The position numbers and the translations under genes were made by a program. This document shows positions 1-8,289 of a stretch of 64,000 nt of DNA, one piece after another. This DNA is from an uncultured Treponema sp. Its GTDB lineage: Bacteria > Spirochaetota > Spirochaetia > Treponematales > Treponemataceae. Within the stretch, counting starts at the first letter, position 1. The number at the start of each line of letters is the position of its first letter. The stretch is taken from positions 1 to 64,000 of the forward strand of contig CAMVCB010000002.1 in assembly GCA_947165895.1 (NCBI GenBank), in the 5' to 3' direction. A model generated the notes under the pieces. It had not been told where the DNA came from. It searched no databases and saw nothing but the letters and a program-made list of their open reading frames with translations.

Positions 1-99
1 CCGATTGACAAATATGGTAGCATAAAAACTGTCCAAAAAAGAGGGTTCAGTTCAATAGCCTGACCGGGCCGCCGCAGGCGGGCCGGGAGCGCCCTGAAA

Positions 100-870
100 T
101 TAAATATTGTATTCTGCTTCGTGCAGCTGGCCGCCAAGATTGAGGACTTCAAGAATGCGGTTGCGGTAGAGGGTGAAGGTGTCCTGAACGCGGATGCGGG
201 GGCGGGGAAGGTCGATGTCGATTACGGCTTCTACGCGGCTTGGGCGGGCACTCATCACTACGACTTTATCGCTCATGTAGATGGCTTCGTCTACGTCGTG
301 GGTGACCATGAGCATTGTCATGTTGTTTTCATTTTTGATTCGGAGGATTTCATCCTGCAGATTCATGCGGGTAAAGGCATCCAGGGCGCCGAGAGGTTCG
401 TCCAGCAGGAGAACTTTTGGATGGCCTACCAGGGCCCGGGCAAGACTGGCCCTCTGCTGCATTCCGCCGGAAATCTGATGGGGGAAGGAGTTTTCAAAGC
501 CTTTGAGGCCAACAAGATTTATTATGTCCTGAACGTCCTGTTTTTTTTCACGGTAGATTTTTCGTGCCTTGAGACCGAATGCAACGTTTCCTTCGACTGT
601 AAGCCAGGGAAAGAGATTTGAGCCCTGGAAGGCAAAGCCGCGGTCGCTTCCGGCACGGGTGATACGTTCTCCGTCAAGGAAAACTTCCCCTTTATAGGAT
701 TTTTCAAGACCGCCGATTATTCGAAGCAGGGTTGATTTTCCGCAGCCGGAAGGACCTATCAGCGAGACAAAGCTGCCCGGCTCGATATTCAGTGAAAAAT
801 TATTGAGAACTCTTACTTCGTCAAAATTTTTTGTAACATTATTAATCTGTATATTTCCAACATTTACCAT
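100..870 (-). CDS. ABC transporter ATPase, nitrate/sulfonate/taurine type
   Basis: ATP-hydrolysing subunit of an importer of the SsuB/TauB/NrtD class. Walker [10 protein letters not shown], signature SGGMQQR, Walker B LLLDEP and an H-loop (MLMVTHD) are all visible, so it should be active. The reading frame extends upstream to a TTG, but an ATG at 870 follows a GGGGG ribosome site, so I place the start there; this overlaps the permease stop by a few bases. It is the last gene of a three-gene operon (binding lipoprotein, permease, ATPase) reading leftward from the operator pair near 3.0 kb. Substrate cannot be read from sequence. Its membership in the same regulon as metY, cysK and the nitrogenase-like genes suggests an organosulfur compound (inference). 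Confidence 0.88.
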   Translation of the reverse strand: MVNVGNIQINNVTKNFDEVRVLNNFSLNIEPGSFVSLIGPSGCGKSTLLRIIGGLEKSYKGEVFLDGERITRAGSDRGFAFQGSNLFPWLTVEGNVAFGLKARKIYREKKQDVQDIINLVGLKGFENSFPHQISGGMQQRASLARALVGHPKVLLLDEPLGALDAFTRMNLQDEILRIKNENNMTMLMVTHDVDEAIYMSDKVVVMSARPSRVEAVIDIDLPRPRIRVQDTFTLYRNRILEVLNLGGQLHEAEYNI

Positions 871-1826
871 CGTATAACCCCCTTCTGCCAAACCATGATT
901 TTGTCACGGATTTTGAAAAGCAGAGTCAGTATGAATGAACACAAGACTGCAATAATAATCAGGCCTGCGTAAACTCCGTCATACATCATTACAGACTTCT
1001 GCCAGTTGATGTACCAGCCGATTCCCTGTGAGTTTCCGTTCATCTCCACGGCCATGAGTGTTGCAAAGGATGAAACGATGCCGTAGAAAAGTCCCAGAAA
1101 AATCTGGGGAAGGCTGGCCGGAACTGCCACACGGAATACCTTGTAAAAGGTGTTTGCACCAAGAGTTTCGCTTACTTCAAAAAAGGTTTTGTTTACACTC
1201 TGTATGCCACTCGCCGTCATCAGGGTTACCGGAAACCAGACTGCAAATGCGATTAAAAAGACGTTTGCGCCGTGGGTTGTAGGGAAGACGCTGAGGGCCA
1301 GGGGAATCCAGGCTGTGGTCGGAACGGGGCCCAGAAATTTTGTGACCGGATTGAGCCAGTAGCCGACCCGGCGGTTATAGCCCAGGGCAAGGCCTGTAAA
1401 AAATCCTGTGATAAGCCCGTAAATAAAGCCCTGTGCTAAAAGTCCAAGCGAAAATAACAGATTTTTTAGAAGAAAGAGCTTTTGTGTCCAGATGAGGCCG
1501 CAGACTCTGTCCAGGGAAGGAAAATAAAGCACCGGAAGGAGGCGGGTTTTGCTTACCAGGGTGTTTAGCAGGGCTAAAAAAGTAAAAAGGCCTGCGTAGA
1601 GAGGCAGTTTGCTTTTGAGCTTCGTGCCAAAATCCTTGAAGAAAAGACCGAGGATAAATGAAACCGCAAGAATGATTACCGCCGTTATGAGAAAAGCTAT
1701 GTAGTAGGGATGGGGCATTTTCTTCTGCTTTCCACTTTCGGGGAGTGCAAAATACAAAAGAAGTGAAAGAAGGGCTGCCAGAAGGGGCAGCAGAGGAGTA
1801 AGGTAATTTTTTATCTTTTTGTTCAT
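864..1826 (-). CDS. ABC transporter permease, nitrate/sulfonate/taurine type
   Basis: Integral membrane subunit of about 320 residues with at least six hydrophobic segments. The cytoplasmic coupling loop typical of BPD_transp_1 permeases is visible (EVSETLGANTFYKVFRVAVPASLPQ region, around residue 215-240). The first about 110 residues hold extra hydrophobic segments before the usual domain, longer than a minimal SsuC/TauC. It sits between the binding lipoprotein and the ATPase, with which it surely forms one transporter. A GC-rich hairpin separates it from the binding-protein gene and probably lowers permease expression relative to the binding protein. Confidence 0.87.
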   Translation of the reverse strand: MNKKIKNYLTPLLPLLAALLSLLLYFALPESGKQKKMPHPYYIAFLITAVIILAVSFILGLFFKDFGTKLKSKLPLYAGLFTFLALLNTLVSKTRLLPVLYFPSLDRVCGLIWTQKLFLLKNLLFSLGLLAQGFIYGLITGFFTGLALGYNRRVGYWLNPVTKFLGPVPTTAWIPLALSVFPTTHGANVFLIAFAVWFPVTLMTASGIQSVNKTFFEVSETLGANTFYKVFRVAVPASLPQIFLGLFYGIVSSFATLMAVEMNGNSQGIGWYINWQKSVMMYDGVYAGLIIIAVLCSFILTLLFKIRDKIMVWQKGVIRW

Positions 1827-1840
1827 GTTATCCTCCGGTA

Positions 1841-1868
1841 AAAGGGCATGCTGAATGGCATGCCCTTT
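1841..1868 (-). terminator. Intra-operon hairpin, partial terminator
   Basis: Perfect 11-bp stem (AAAGGGCATGC paired with GCATGCCCTTT) with a 6-nt loop lies between the binding-protein stop and the permease start. In the gene direction it is followed by TTTT, so it may act as a leaky terminator or mRNA 3-prime stabiliser. This arrangement is common between a highly expressed binding protein and its membrane components. Confidence 0.6.
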
Positions 1869-1877
1869 TTTTTATTG

Positions 1878-2960
1878 CTAGAGCTTCTGGGCCAGCTTTG
1901 TAACTTTTGATTCTGTGTAAATACCGTCGCTGTAAACGTATGAGTCCGGCACATCGTCATAGCGGACAAAATGAGAGTCAACAAAGGACTGCTTGTCGGC
2001 AACGTTCTGCATGATTCCCATGTCTACAACCTGATCGATGGCGTTGAAAAGTGTCTGGTAGGCAAGTCCAACGGAAGGTGTGTAGTTGTAGGTTTTGAGC
2101 ATCTCGGCATTTGATTCAAGGTCGCCGCTTACGTGCTTGTTTTCAATCTGCAGGCGGGCAGTTTCGTAAGGCTGAGACTGGGTGAAGGCAGAGGCTTTGA
2201 GCATTGCGCGGATAAAGGCCTTTGTATGCTCAGGATATTTTTTTGCAACCTCGCTGGAAACGAAGGTCATACAGCAGTATTCCTGACTGAAGGTTGGATC
2301 TGATGTGGTGTCAAGAATGTTTCTGAAGCCGTACTGTTTCTCTGCAAGGTAGCCGACAGGGTCGTGGAGGCCGACAGCATCAACAGCTCCGTTTTCCAGT
2401 GCGATTGGAAGGTCTGTAAGGCCGTAGATTGACATTTTGAAGTCTGCCTCAGGGCCATAGGCTGTAAGGCCCAGCTCGTGGAATTTTCGCTGCCATACGA
2501 TTGTTGAGGAATCCTGAACTCCGCAGAGGCCGATTGTTTTTCCTTTGAGGTCTGCGGCAGAGTAATATGGAGAGTCGGCACGTACGTAGAACTTTGTACA
2601 GCCTGTGTGAACGCCGGTAAGGAAGCTTACTTCAAGGCCGTTATCCAGCTGAGGGAGAAGGGAGCCTGCGAGTCCGAAGGTTGCGTCGATTTTTTTTGCG
2701 ACTACAAGTGAGGTTGCCTGCATGAGGTCGATTTCTATTGCCTCGTATTTGAGTCCAGCTTTTGAGAATTCTTCCTCAAAAAGACCAAGGTCGATTGCCA
2801 CGTGAAGGGGAGCCGGACAAAGGCTGGAATTTGCCGTTCCGATTTTGAAGGTGAAATCAGCATTTTTCTTTTCTCCGCCGCATGAGGTGAGGAAAAGCGA
2901 AGCTGAAAGGGTGAGGGCGGTGAGTGCTCCTGCCACGACTTTTGTTTTTGTGATTGACAT
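1878..2960 (-). CDS. ABC substrate-binding lipoprotein, SsuA/TauA/NMT1-like
   Basis: Binding protein of 360 residues. The signal peptide ends in a lipobox (LTSC, Cys27), so it should be anchored on the periplasmic face of the inner membrane. The mature part has the two-lobe NMT1/SsuA layout: an N-terminal strand with CPAPLHVAIDLGLFEEE (near 47-63) and ATFGLAGSLLPQLDNG in the first lobe. It starts the operon with a permease and ATPase. The promoter upstream carries two CCTA-N9-TAGG sites shared with the metY, cysK, nifH and nifB units, so I infer an organosulfur or related ligand. Nitrate, thiamine precursors or other ligands of this fold cannot be excluded. Confidence 0.85.
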   Translation of the reverse strand: MSITKTKVVAGALTALTLSASLFLTSCGGEKKNADFTFKIGTANSSLCPAPLHVAIDLGLFEEEFSKAGLKYEAIEIDLMQATSLVVAKKIDATFGLAGSLLPQLDNGLEVSFLTGVHTGCTKFYVRADSPYYSAADLKGKTIGLCGVQDSSTIVWQRKFHELGLTAYGPEADFKMSIYGLTDLPIALENGAVDAVGLHDPVGYLAEKQYGFRNILDTTSDPTFSQEYCCMTFVSSEVAKKYPEHTKAFIRAMLKASAFTQSQPYETARLQIENKHVSGDLESNAEMLKTYNYTPSVGLAYQTLFNAIDQVVDMGIMQNVADKQSFVDSHFVRYDDVPDSYVYSDGIYTESKVTKLAQKL

Positions 2961-3005
2961 AAGGCCTCCTGTGTAAACGGGGTGTTTAGATCCCGCGGTG
3001 TATTA

Positions 3006-3056
3006 CCTATTAAGTTACTAGGATAATAGCGGGTAATAACCTAGTGTGTCAATAGG
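3006..3056 (-). promoter_or_regulatory. Promoter with two CCTA-N9-TAGG operators
   Basis: Reading leftward: CCTATTGACACACTAGG (3056-3040), 17 nt, then CCTAGTAACTTAATAGG (3022-3006). TTGACA inside the first palindrome (3052-3047) is a perfect -35 box. TATTAT at 3028-3023 lies 18 nt further on as the -10. The operators therefore sit on the -35 and on the start of transcription. Palindrome centres are 34 bp apart. Confidence 0.8.
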
Positions 3057-3096
3057 TAGAAACGAGCGGGCGAGCCAGAAGGGGCTTTGGGGCGCC

Positions 3097-3576
3097 TTAT
3101 AAAGCTGGAGAAGTCTTTAATTCTTCCTTATATTCATCATAAACTAACTTTAGAAAATCATAGATATTTTGAAGTGATTTTTTTAGTTCCGTATCATCAA
3201 GGCTTTTTTGTGATTCTTCCAGATAAGTTTTGGCAATCCTGATATTTGTGTTAATGGTAGCTTCTTTGTATTGATGTAAATTATTATAAATCTCTACAAA
3301 ATGCGAGAACATAATATAAATGAGATTATAGAAATCTTTTGAATAAGTTTGCAGGTTTTGATTTGACAGAGCTCTCGCAAAATCTAAAGCAATTGCTTTG
3401 TCATAATAATTTAATTCTTTTATCAGCAATTCGCGATAGTGAAGAAAATCTTTATTAGAGAGTGAGTTTGTTGAAAAGCCAATAGTTCTAACCTTTGTAA
3501 AAAGGTGTGCAAAAACTACAGGATTAAAATCTCTTTCCTTTGTAGTAAAATATTTTTCAATTTCTGTTTTAGTCAT
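3097..3576 (-). CDS. Hypothetical protein
   Basis: 159 residues, soluble, no signal peptide and no membrane segment. It looks largely alpha-helical, with many Lys, Glu, Tyr and Phe. I recognise no family. It is AT-rich compared with the transporter genes before it, and it lies in a small accessory patch (3.1-5.3 kb) with a toxin-antitoxin pair and GC-rich repeats. The coding call rests on frame length and ordinary composition only. Confidence 0.55.
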   Translation of the reverse strand: MTKTEIEKYFTTKERDFNPVVFAHLFTKVRTIGFSTNSLSNKDFLHYRELLIKELNYYDKAIALDFARALSNQNLQTYSKDFYNLIYIMFSHFVEIYNNLHQYKEATINTNIRIAKTYLEESQKSLDDTELKKSLQNIYDFLKLVYDEYKEELKTSPAL

Positions 3577-3597
3577 GTGATATATGAATACTCTAAT

Positions 3598-3712
3598 ACG
3601 GGCGTTCCGGCACTTCGTGCCGTCGGCTGTTCCGCACTTCGCCTCTTCGGCTCATCCTTCGCTCCGCTCAGGACTGCTACGCAGGTGCTCCATAGCCTAA
3701 CGCGGGGATTAA
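3598..3712 (-). repeat. GC-rich intergenic repeat, GCGTTAGGC family
   Basis: Read leftward it begins GCGTTAGGCTATGGAGC and ends GTGCCGGAACGCCCG, with several small hairpins such as GGCACGAAGTGCC. The same start and the internal motif GTGCGGAACAGCCGAC recur in opposite orientation at 5126-5328. The two copies thus bracket the hypothetical/toxin-antitoxin patch as an inverted pair. Likely a dispersed non-coding repeat or mobile remnant. Confidence 0.6.
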
Positions 3713-3714
3713 TT

Positions 3715-4056
3715 CTATTTATCCGAAATAAGTTTTACGACCGCTTCGACAAGTTTCTGATAGTTTTCTTCAGAAAGTTTTCCGACTTTTCTACCAAAAC
3801 AAAATTTATTTACGGCACCTATAAGATGGATTACAGAAACTGAATCTTTTGAAAGTCCTGTTTCTTCTTTCTTAAAAAGAACATTAGGTTCATAATCAGC
3901 TCGATCAAGATTTGAAGTAAAAGGAATAACAACTGCTGTATTCAAATCTTTAATTCCAAGCAAATCATTTTGCATTATAACTGCAGGACGAAGTTTAGAT
4001 GGCAGGCTTCCAAGAGGTTCTCCAAAATCAATAAGCCAGATTTCACCATGTGTCAT
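3715..4056 (-). CDS. MazF/PemK-type endoribonuclease toxin
   Basis: 113-residue protein of the MazF/PemK family (sequence-specific mRNA interferases). Recognisable are the N-terminal GEIWLIDFGEPLGS, the RPAVIMQND strand, and the VVIPFTS segment. The gene overlaps the 3-prime end of the small gene before it, the usual layout for a toxin following its antitoxin. Catalytic function is inferred from the family; key Arg and Thr/Ser residues are in the expected segments. Confidence 0.82.
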   Translation of the reverse strand: MTHGEIWLIDFGEPLGSLPSKLRPAVIMQNDLLGIKDLNTAVVIPFTSNLDRADYEPNVLFKKEETGLSKDSVSVIHLIGAVNKFCFGRKVGKLSEENYQKLVEAVVKLISDK

Positions 4057-4240
4057 CTTTTAATTCCTCCCACATTGCTTTCATGGAAGTTCTAGACATG
4101 TCTTTTTCTAATTCTGTGTAATCTTCTTCAATTCGTTTTGACTTCAATGATTCCAGCATTTTTCCCATCAAAATGATGGTCTGTTCATACGAAAGAGAAA
4201 GAACTTGTTCTGAAAAATCTGCAAAAGCTGAATCTGACAT
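4043..4240 (-). CDS. Antitoxin partner of the MazF-like toxin
   Basis: 65-residue acidic protein ending in EELKDDTW. A TTG start further upstream is possible, but GGAGG seven bases before the ATG at 4240 decides the start. It precedes and overlaps the MazF-like gene by 14 bp, so the pair is translationally coupled. I do not recognise a DNA-binding fold with certainty; the antitoxin role follows from size and position. A TATAAT box lies about 20 bp upstream, and autoregulation is likely for this class. Confidence 0.72.
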   Translation of the reverse strand: MSDSAFADFSEQVLSLSYEQTIILMGKMLESLKSKRIEEDYTELEKDMSRTSMKAMWEELKDDTW

Positions 4241-4367
4241 TTTGTACCTCCGCAATAATTATACCACAATTTTTCAAAAATAAAGCAGATAAACTTTAGT
4301 AATTAAGAATAATGATGTAAAACTGTGCAGTATTGATAAATTTTAAAAGTGGGATTTTTAATTTTCG

Positions 4368-4396
4368 GGCGTTCCGGCACTTCGTGCCGTCGGCTT
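4368..4396. repeat. Partial copy of the GCGTTAGGC-family repeat
   Basis: Twenty-nine bases reading GGGCGTTCCGGCACTTCG and on through GTGCCGTCGGCT match the left part of the 3598-3712 element almost exactly, in the same orientation. It contains the GGCACTTCGTGCC hairpin and sits just after the stop of the 4405-4998 gene. Confidence 0.55.
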
Positions 4397-4404
4397 GGAA
4401 AAGA

Positions 4405-4998
4405 TTACTTTTTATATAGATTCTCATCTGTCAAAAGGTTTTTAATATCTTTTTCATATTTAACTAATAAAAAATCAGTTACCATTATAACATCGTTATT
4501 TATAAAGCTATATATTTTATAACAGATACCAACACCATCACTTATAGATATTAGAATATATCTGTAGCTATCATTCTCTAAATACGATTTTAGAATGTGT
4601 TTATCAATTTCCGTTGCCTTTGTAGATTCAATATCATAACTATCAACTGTCCATTGCCAAATTTCAAAGTCTTCGAAATTTGAATCAAAATACGAATTTG
4701 TATTATTATATTCCACTTTGATAAGACGGTTTACATCACTAATTGAGTTGCATGCATATACAAATAATTCATCAGAAGGTACATAATACGTTTTCCCCTC
4801 ATGAAAATCGTTAGAATAGTAATTAAAATAAAAGAAGTCTGGCTCGGATTCTGGTATACGCTCATACAATTTCTTTTCACAGTGAGGCATATAATAATCT
4901 CGAAAATATTGGGTTAGCGCTTTATTTTTTACAGATTCTGAATACATTGAACCTATTATAAGTACAAAAAGAAAAGAGAATACAACTTTTTTATTCAT
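4405..4998 (-). CDS. Hypothetical exported protein
   Basis: 197 residues. An N-terminal MNKKVVFSFLFVLIIGSMYS segment looks like a signal peptide, so the product is probably periplasmic or outer-membrane associated. The remainder is rich in Tyr, Asp, Asn and Ser with no family I recognise. It is very AT-rich compared with the nitrogenase-like genes nearby. It is flanked by copies of the GC-rich repeat, which suggests an accessory gene. Confidence 0.55.
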   Translation of the reverse strand: MNKKVVFSFLFVLIIGSMYSESVKNKALTQYFRDYYMPHCEKKLYERIPESEPDFFYFNYYSNDFHEGKTYYVPSDELFVYACNSISDVNRLIKVEYNNTNSYFDSNFEDFEIWQWTVDSYDIESTKATEIDKHILKSYLENDSYRYILISISDGVGICYKIYSFINNDVIMVTDFLLVKYEKDIKNLLTDENLYKK

Positions 4999-5331
4999 CT
5001 CAACCCTCCTAAAAAGATTCCCATTGTGGGTGATCTCATAACTGTATTTATCTTGATATCTTAATTATATAATGACTCAGGAGAAAAATACATATTCTTA
5101 TTTAAGAGCCCTTTTCATTAATCACGCGTTAGGCTATGAAGCACCGCCGAAGGCGTTCCGGAGCGGAGCTTGGCGAAGCGGAGGAATGAAGCGATAGCGG
5201 AAGTGCGGAACAGCCGACCTGGCAAGGTCGCAAACTGGTGTGAAAACTTCCGGATGGGCCGGACCTTGCCTTAACTCCGCAAGGGCGGTCTTGCAGGAAC
5301 TTAGGTCCTTGCCGGGGAACGCCCAGAAAAA
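4999..5331. repeat. 333-bp non-coding stretch with GC-rich repeat
   Basis: The first about 125 bases are AT-rich and hold the promoter region of the leftward hypothetical gene. From 5126 to 5328 there is a GC-rich element starting GCGTTAGGCTATGAAGC, containing GTGCGGAACAGCCGAC and ending GGGGAACGCCC, in inverted orientation to the 3598-3712 copy. Several stems are visible, for example CTGGCAAGGTC with GGACCTTGCC. No gene seen. Confidence 0.6.
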
Positions 5332-6681
5332 CTACAGATTATCGTAGAGGTCTTCGGTGAAGGTCAGGCTGCCGCGGTAACCGGCGTAGGTGCGGTTGAA
5401 AACCAGGCGGTCGTTGAGGGGGAAGGTGGCGTTGAGGAACTGAATCTGCTTTTCAAGTCCGATTTCCTTTTCGTTGGTGCTTCCTACCAGAAGACTGATA
5501 TCCTCGGGTTCATTGAGGATTGTCTGGTTGATTTCCCACTGGTCGCTTGCGAAGACAATTTTTGGAGGTGAGGCATATTCAAGCTGGCTGATGTTCTGGA
5601 TTATGCGCTCTTTGTCTTCGGGGCGGTAGATATTTTCTGTAATTACTACGAGGACGGGGCTGAAGGAATAATCGTTGGCAAGATAGCGGGTCAGGCCGAT
5701 TGCGCTTGAAGCGTCTCCTGCCACCGCAAATCTTTTCCAGCTGAGCTGGCCGATGGACTGGGCAAGGTAAGAGTAAACGTAATCTTCTTCCTCTGCTATG
5801 ACACGGTCTACCAGTGCGGGGTCAAGCTTGAGGGCTGCGGCTACTTCGCGGACAAAGCGGCTTGTGTCTGTCGCTCCAACCGGTACAAAGGGGAAGCGCA
5901 GGCTTGGAACGCCGAACTTCTTTTCGAACTTTTTGGCCGGGCCGTTGAAAAGCCATGGATTTATGATGATGTTGAGGTCGGCTTCGGAGCAGTGTTCGAT
6001 TACGTCGATTCCCTGGTGCTTTGTGAAGAAGGTGTTGACTTCGATTCCGAGCTTAGAAAGAATGCGGTCGATTTCTTCCAGGCTGCCGCTCCAGTATGGG
6101 TCGTGATATGGCACGATTCCGAAAATGTTTACCATGGGGCGGGGGCTGCCGGTGGAAGGTGCCCCTGCCGGAATGGAAGTGCCTCCTGACCGCACTCTTT
6201 CTTCTTTACTTCTTGGCGGCTGAATCACCTTGTCCAGAAAGGTATTCCAGACGGCTTCATAACCCAGAAGGCTGTCGCCTGCAAAGCCTGGTGTTTCGAT
6301 TGCATAAACCTTGTGGCCTTTTGCCGTGAACTCATCGGTAACGCTTGCAATGTCATCTCCGATAATTCCCGCCGTACAGCCTGTGAGGACAAAATATGCG
6401 TCTGCGTCGATTATATCGATTGCACCCTGAATTGTGGTGCGCAGCTTGTTTACGCCGCCGAATACTACTTCCTTTTCAAGCATATTGCTGGAAGGAAGTG
6501 AAACTCCGCTTACAAAGCAGGCGTGCTTGTGGCCGCTGTTGCCCTGTTCGGCAGCGGTTGTCTGCATACAGCAGCCTGGACCAGAATGAAGGATAGGGCA
6601 GACATGATTGATTGCTGCCAGAACCGAATTTATACCGGCCAGCACACAGCCGCCGCGTGGATTTTCTGTAACGTATGACAT
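5332..6681 (-). CDS. Nitrogenase-like component 1 beta subunit (NifK-like), K1
   Basis: 449-residue relative of NifK, VnfK, AnfK and MarK. Three Cys equivalents of the P-cluster ligands are visible: Cys12 (RGGC), Cys37 (HSGPGC) and Cys102 (TGCTAGIIGDD). The EVVFGG segment near 71-76 is typical of the superfamily. It is the third gene of an operon NifX-like, D1, K1 and starts at an ATG with an AGGAG site, 57 bp after D1. With D1 it should form an alpha2beta2 complex receiving electrons from the NifH-like protein at 39 kb. True nitrogenase, cofactor scaffold and methylthio-alkane reductase are all possible by family; context favours an organosulfur or other non-N2 substrate. Confidence 0.87.
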   Translation of the reverse strand: MSYVTENPRGGCVLAGINSVLAAINHVCPILHSGPGCCMQTTAAEQGNSGHKHACFVSGVSLPSSNMLEKEVVFGGVNKLRTTIQGAIDIIDADAYFVLTGCTAGIIGDDIASVTDEFTAKGHKVYAIETPGFAGDSLLGYEAVWNTFLDKVIQPPRSKEERVRSGGTSIPAGAPSTGSPRPMVNIFGIVPYHDPYWSGSLEEIDRILSKLGIEVNTFFTKHQGIDVIEHCSEADLNIIINPWLFNGPAKKFEKKFGVPSLRFPFVPVGATDTSRFVREVAAALKLDPALVDRVIAEEEDYVYSYLAQSIGQLSWKRFAVAGDASSAIGLTRYLANDYSFSPVLVVITENIYRPEDKERIIQNISQLEYASPPKIVFASDQWEINQTILNEPEDISLLVGSTNEKEIGLEKQIQFLNATFPLNDRLVFNRTYAGYRGSLTFTEDLYDNL

Positions 6682-6738
6682 TTTTATTCTCCTGAATTAA
6701 AGGATGCCCCGGGGGCACCTGCGCCCGGCAGGGGGCAC

Positions 6739-8184
6739 TTACACATTTACGATATACTTGAAAGCATCCTGTTCATACCAGCTTTCGCGGTAAGGCAGCT
6801 TTACGTGTTCTGCAAGTTTCTTGTTGAAGCCCGGATTGCTCAGCTGATCTGCAATCTTGTTTCCAAGATACAAAAGTCCGTCGTAACCCATTGTAGGGCG
6901 TTTTCCGTCCAGAACGTGGGTTGTAGGGATTCCAAGCTTTGCGGCCCAGTCTGGAACACCGATAAAGGCATCCGGCTTGAGCTTCTTCACAAGATTTACC
7001 TGCTCAAAAGGCTGCATGTTTGCAATATCAACTACAAAATCTTTGTGTATTTCGTTCAGATATTCAATGTCTACCTGAGCGTCATCGTCGTATGTTGGAG
7101 TTTCAAGACCCACAAGCTTCATTCCAAAGTCGTCAATCAGGGCTGCTGCGGCAAAGGAACGTCCTGTTCCACCGCAGATAAAAACCCGCTTTCCTTCCAG
7201 TCGGGCTCGGATTTTGGCAACGAGCGGTTCAATTCGCTTGTGTTCGCGCTCTATGATTTCTTCAACCTCGGCTTCCTTACCCAGTACCTTTGCAATTCCG
7301 CGATACCATTTGTCGGTGTTGCGGATTCCAATCGGCATAACCGTGTGGGAATAAGGAATGCCGTAATCCTCTTCCAGAGTCCTCATAAACTCGTCTGCAA
7401 AAACCTTACAGATGGAAGTCGAAGCCACAGCCTGCGGAATGCGCTTAATTTTTTCCAGCGAGCTGTAAAAAGGAATGTAGTTTACCTCAGCCCCAATCAA
7501 AGAAAGCATGCGCTCCATTTCCTTCTGGTCGGCAAAGCTGACGGTTGTTGGCGCAAAAAGATTCACAAGATTAGGCACAGTTGGCAGCTTCTGCTTCTTC
7601 AAAATGTACTTATTAATAGAAAGAAAAGCTGCGTCAAAACCGCTGGCACAAACCTTACTCTTAAAACCTTCGCAGTGAATCGGAATAAAAGTAGTGTTAG
7701 GGTACTCAGCGCTCAAATCACTTGCAATCGAATCGATGTCGTCGCCGATAATTCCCGATGCGCAGGAAGCGTAAATAAAGGCAAGCTTCGGATTGTAGCG
7801 GGCAACAGCCTTCTGCGCTGCCTCCCTCAGCTTTGCTTCACCGCCAAAAACAACGCTCTTCTGGTCCAGGTTTGTAACGATAATCCGCGGATTTTTAATC
7901 AGCTTGATTCCCCGGTGAGCCTGACCAACCCGGTACATATCGACGGCCATAATGGTACAGCCAAGACAGCCCTGAGGTGAATGCGAAATAAAAACAGAGT
8001 CTTCAAGGCTCATAAGGCAGGCCATAGAGTTTATCTGCTGGCACTGCAAGCCCTGAGAAAAAGACCTGTCTGCCCGTTTAAGACATTTTCCTGCAAATTT
8101 TTTCTGAGCCTCCTGGCTTGAACCGCCAAAATCATTTACGCGGCCTTCCTTACTTTCCCGCACTCCACTGTACTGTATTGCCAT
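6739..8184 (-). CDS. Nitrogenase-like component 1 alpha subunit (NifD-like), D1
   Basis: 481 residues from the ATG at 8184, which follows AGGAG; a longer in-frame start exists without a ribosome site. P-cluster ligand positions are conserved: Cys48 (GLQC), Cys73 (HSPQGC) and Cys141 (ASCASGIIGDD). A Cys equivalent to the FeMo-cofactor ligand Cys275 is at Cys259 (TSICKVF, before LEEDYGIP). His423 (TTHVLDGKRPTMGYDG) sits exactly 10 residues before GYDG, the same spacing as His442 to GFDG in NifD. So D1 keeps both active-site cofactor ligands by eye alignment, unlike D2 and D3. Together with NifB this suggests it binds a NifB-co-like cluster. Substrate unknown; organosulfur reduction is the best guess from neighbours. 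Confidence 0.88.
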   Translation of the reverse strand: MAIQYSGVRESKEGRVNDFGGSSQEAQKKFAGKCLKRADRSFSQGLQCQQINSMACLMSLEDSVFISHSPQGCLGCTIMAVDMYRVGQAHRGIKLIKNPRIIVTNLDQKSVVFGGEAKLREAAQKAVARYNPKLAFIYASCASGIIGDDIDSIASDLSAEYPNTTFIPIHCEGFKSKVCASGFDAAFLSINKYILKKQKLPTVPNLVNLFAPTTVSFADQKEMERMLSLIGAEVNYIPFYSSLEKIKRIPQAVASTSICKVFADEFMRTLEEDYGIPYSHTVMPIGIRNTDKWYRGIAKVLGKEAEVEEIIEREHKRIEPLVAKIRARLEGKRVFICGGTGRSFAAAALIDDFGMKLVGLETPTYDDDAQVDIEYLNEIHKDFVVDIANMQPFEQVNLVKKLKPDAFIGVPDWAAKLGIPTTHVLDGKRPTMGYDGLLYLGNKIADQLSNPGFNKKLAEHVKLPYRESWYEQDAFKYIVNV

Positions 8185-8213
8185 TTTTTTGCTCCTATAT
8201 TTGAAGGTGAGGG

Positions 8214-8288
8214 GAAAAGCCTTTCCCCTACGTCGCACTTCGTTGCGCCGTACCCCTTTCGCCTAGGGGGATACCCCCTAAAACCCCC
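8214..8288 (-). repeat. GC-rich intergenic repeat (CTACCCC/CCCCTAAAACCCC family)
   Basis: Directly after the NifX-like stop, read leftward: GGGGGTTTTAGGGGGT, a CCCCCTAGGCG segment, GGGGTACGG, and a CGCAACGAAGTGCG hairpin. The same series of blocks appears at 39090-39183 and 47365-47457, and shorter forms at 31273, 49996 and 62326. Likely a dispersed 3-prime UTR repeat with multiple stems. Confidence 0.6.
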
Positions 8289-8289
8289 G

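Noticed and set aside
3598..5328. Integron attC sites suggested by GTTAGGC and GCCTAAC at repeat edges
   Set aside because: The order is GTTAGGC first and a GGAACGCC end, not RYYYAAC followed by GTTRRRY; no integrase is present. I treat them as ordinary repeats.
6805..7980. Long open frame on the plus strand opposite D1
   Set aside because: It is the antisense shadow of a well-conserved NifD-like gene, has no ribosome site and no recognisable motif.
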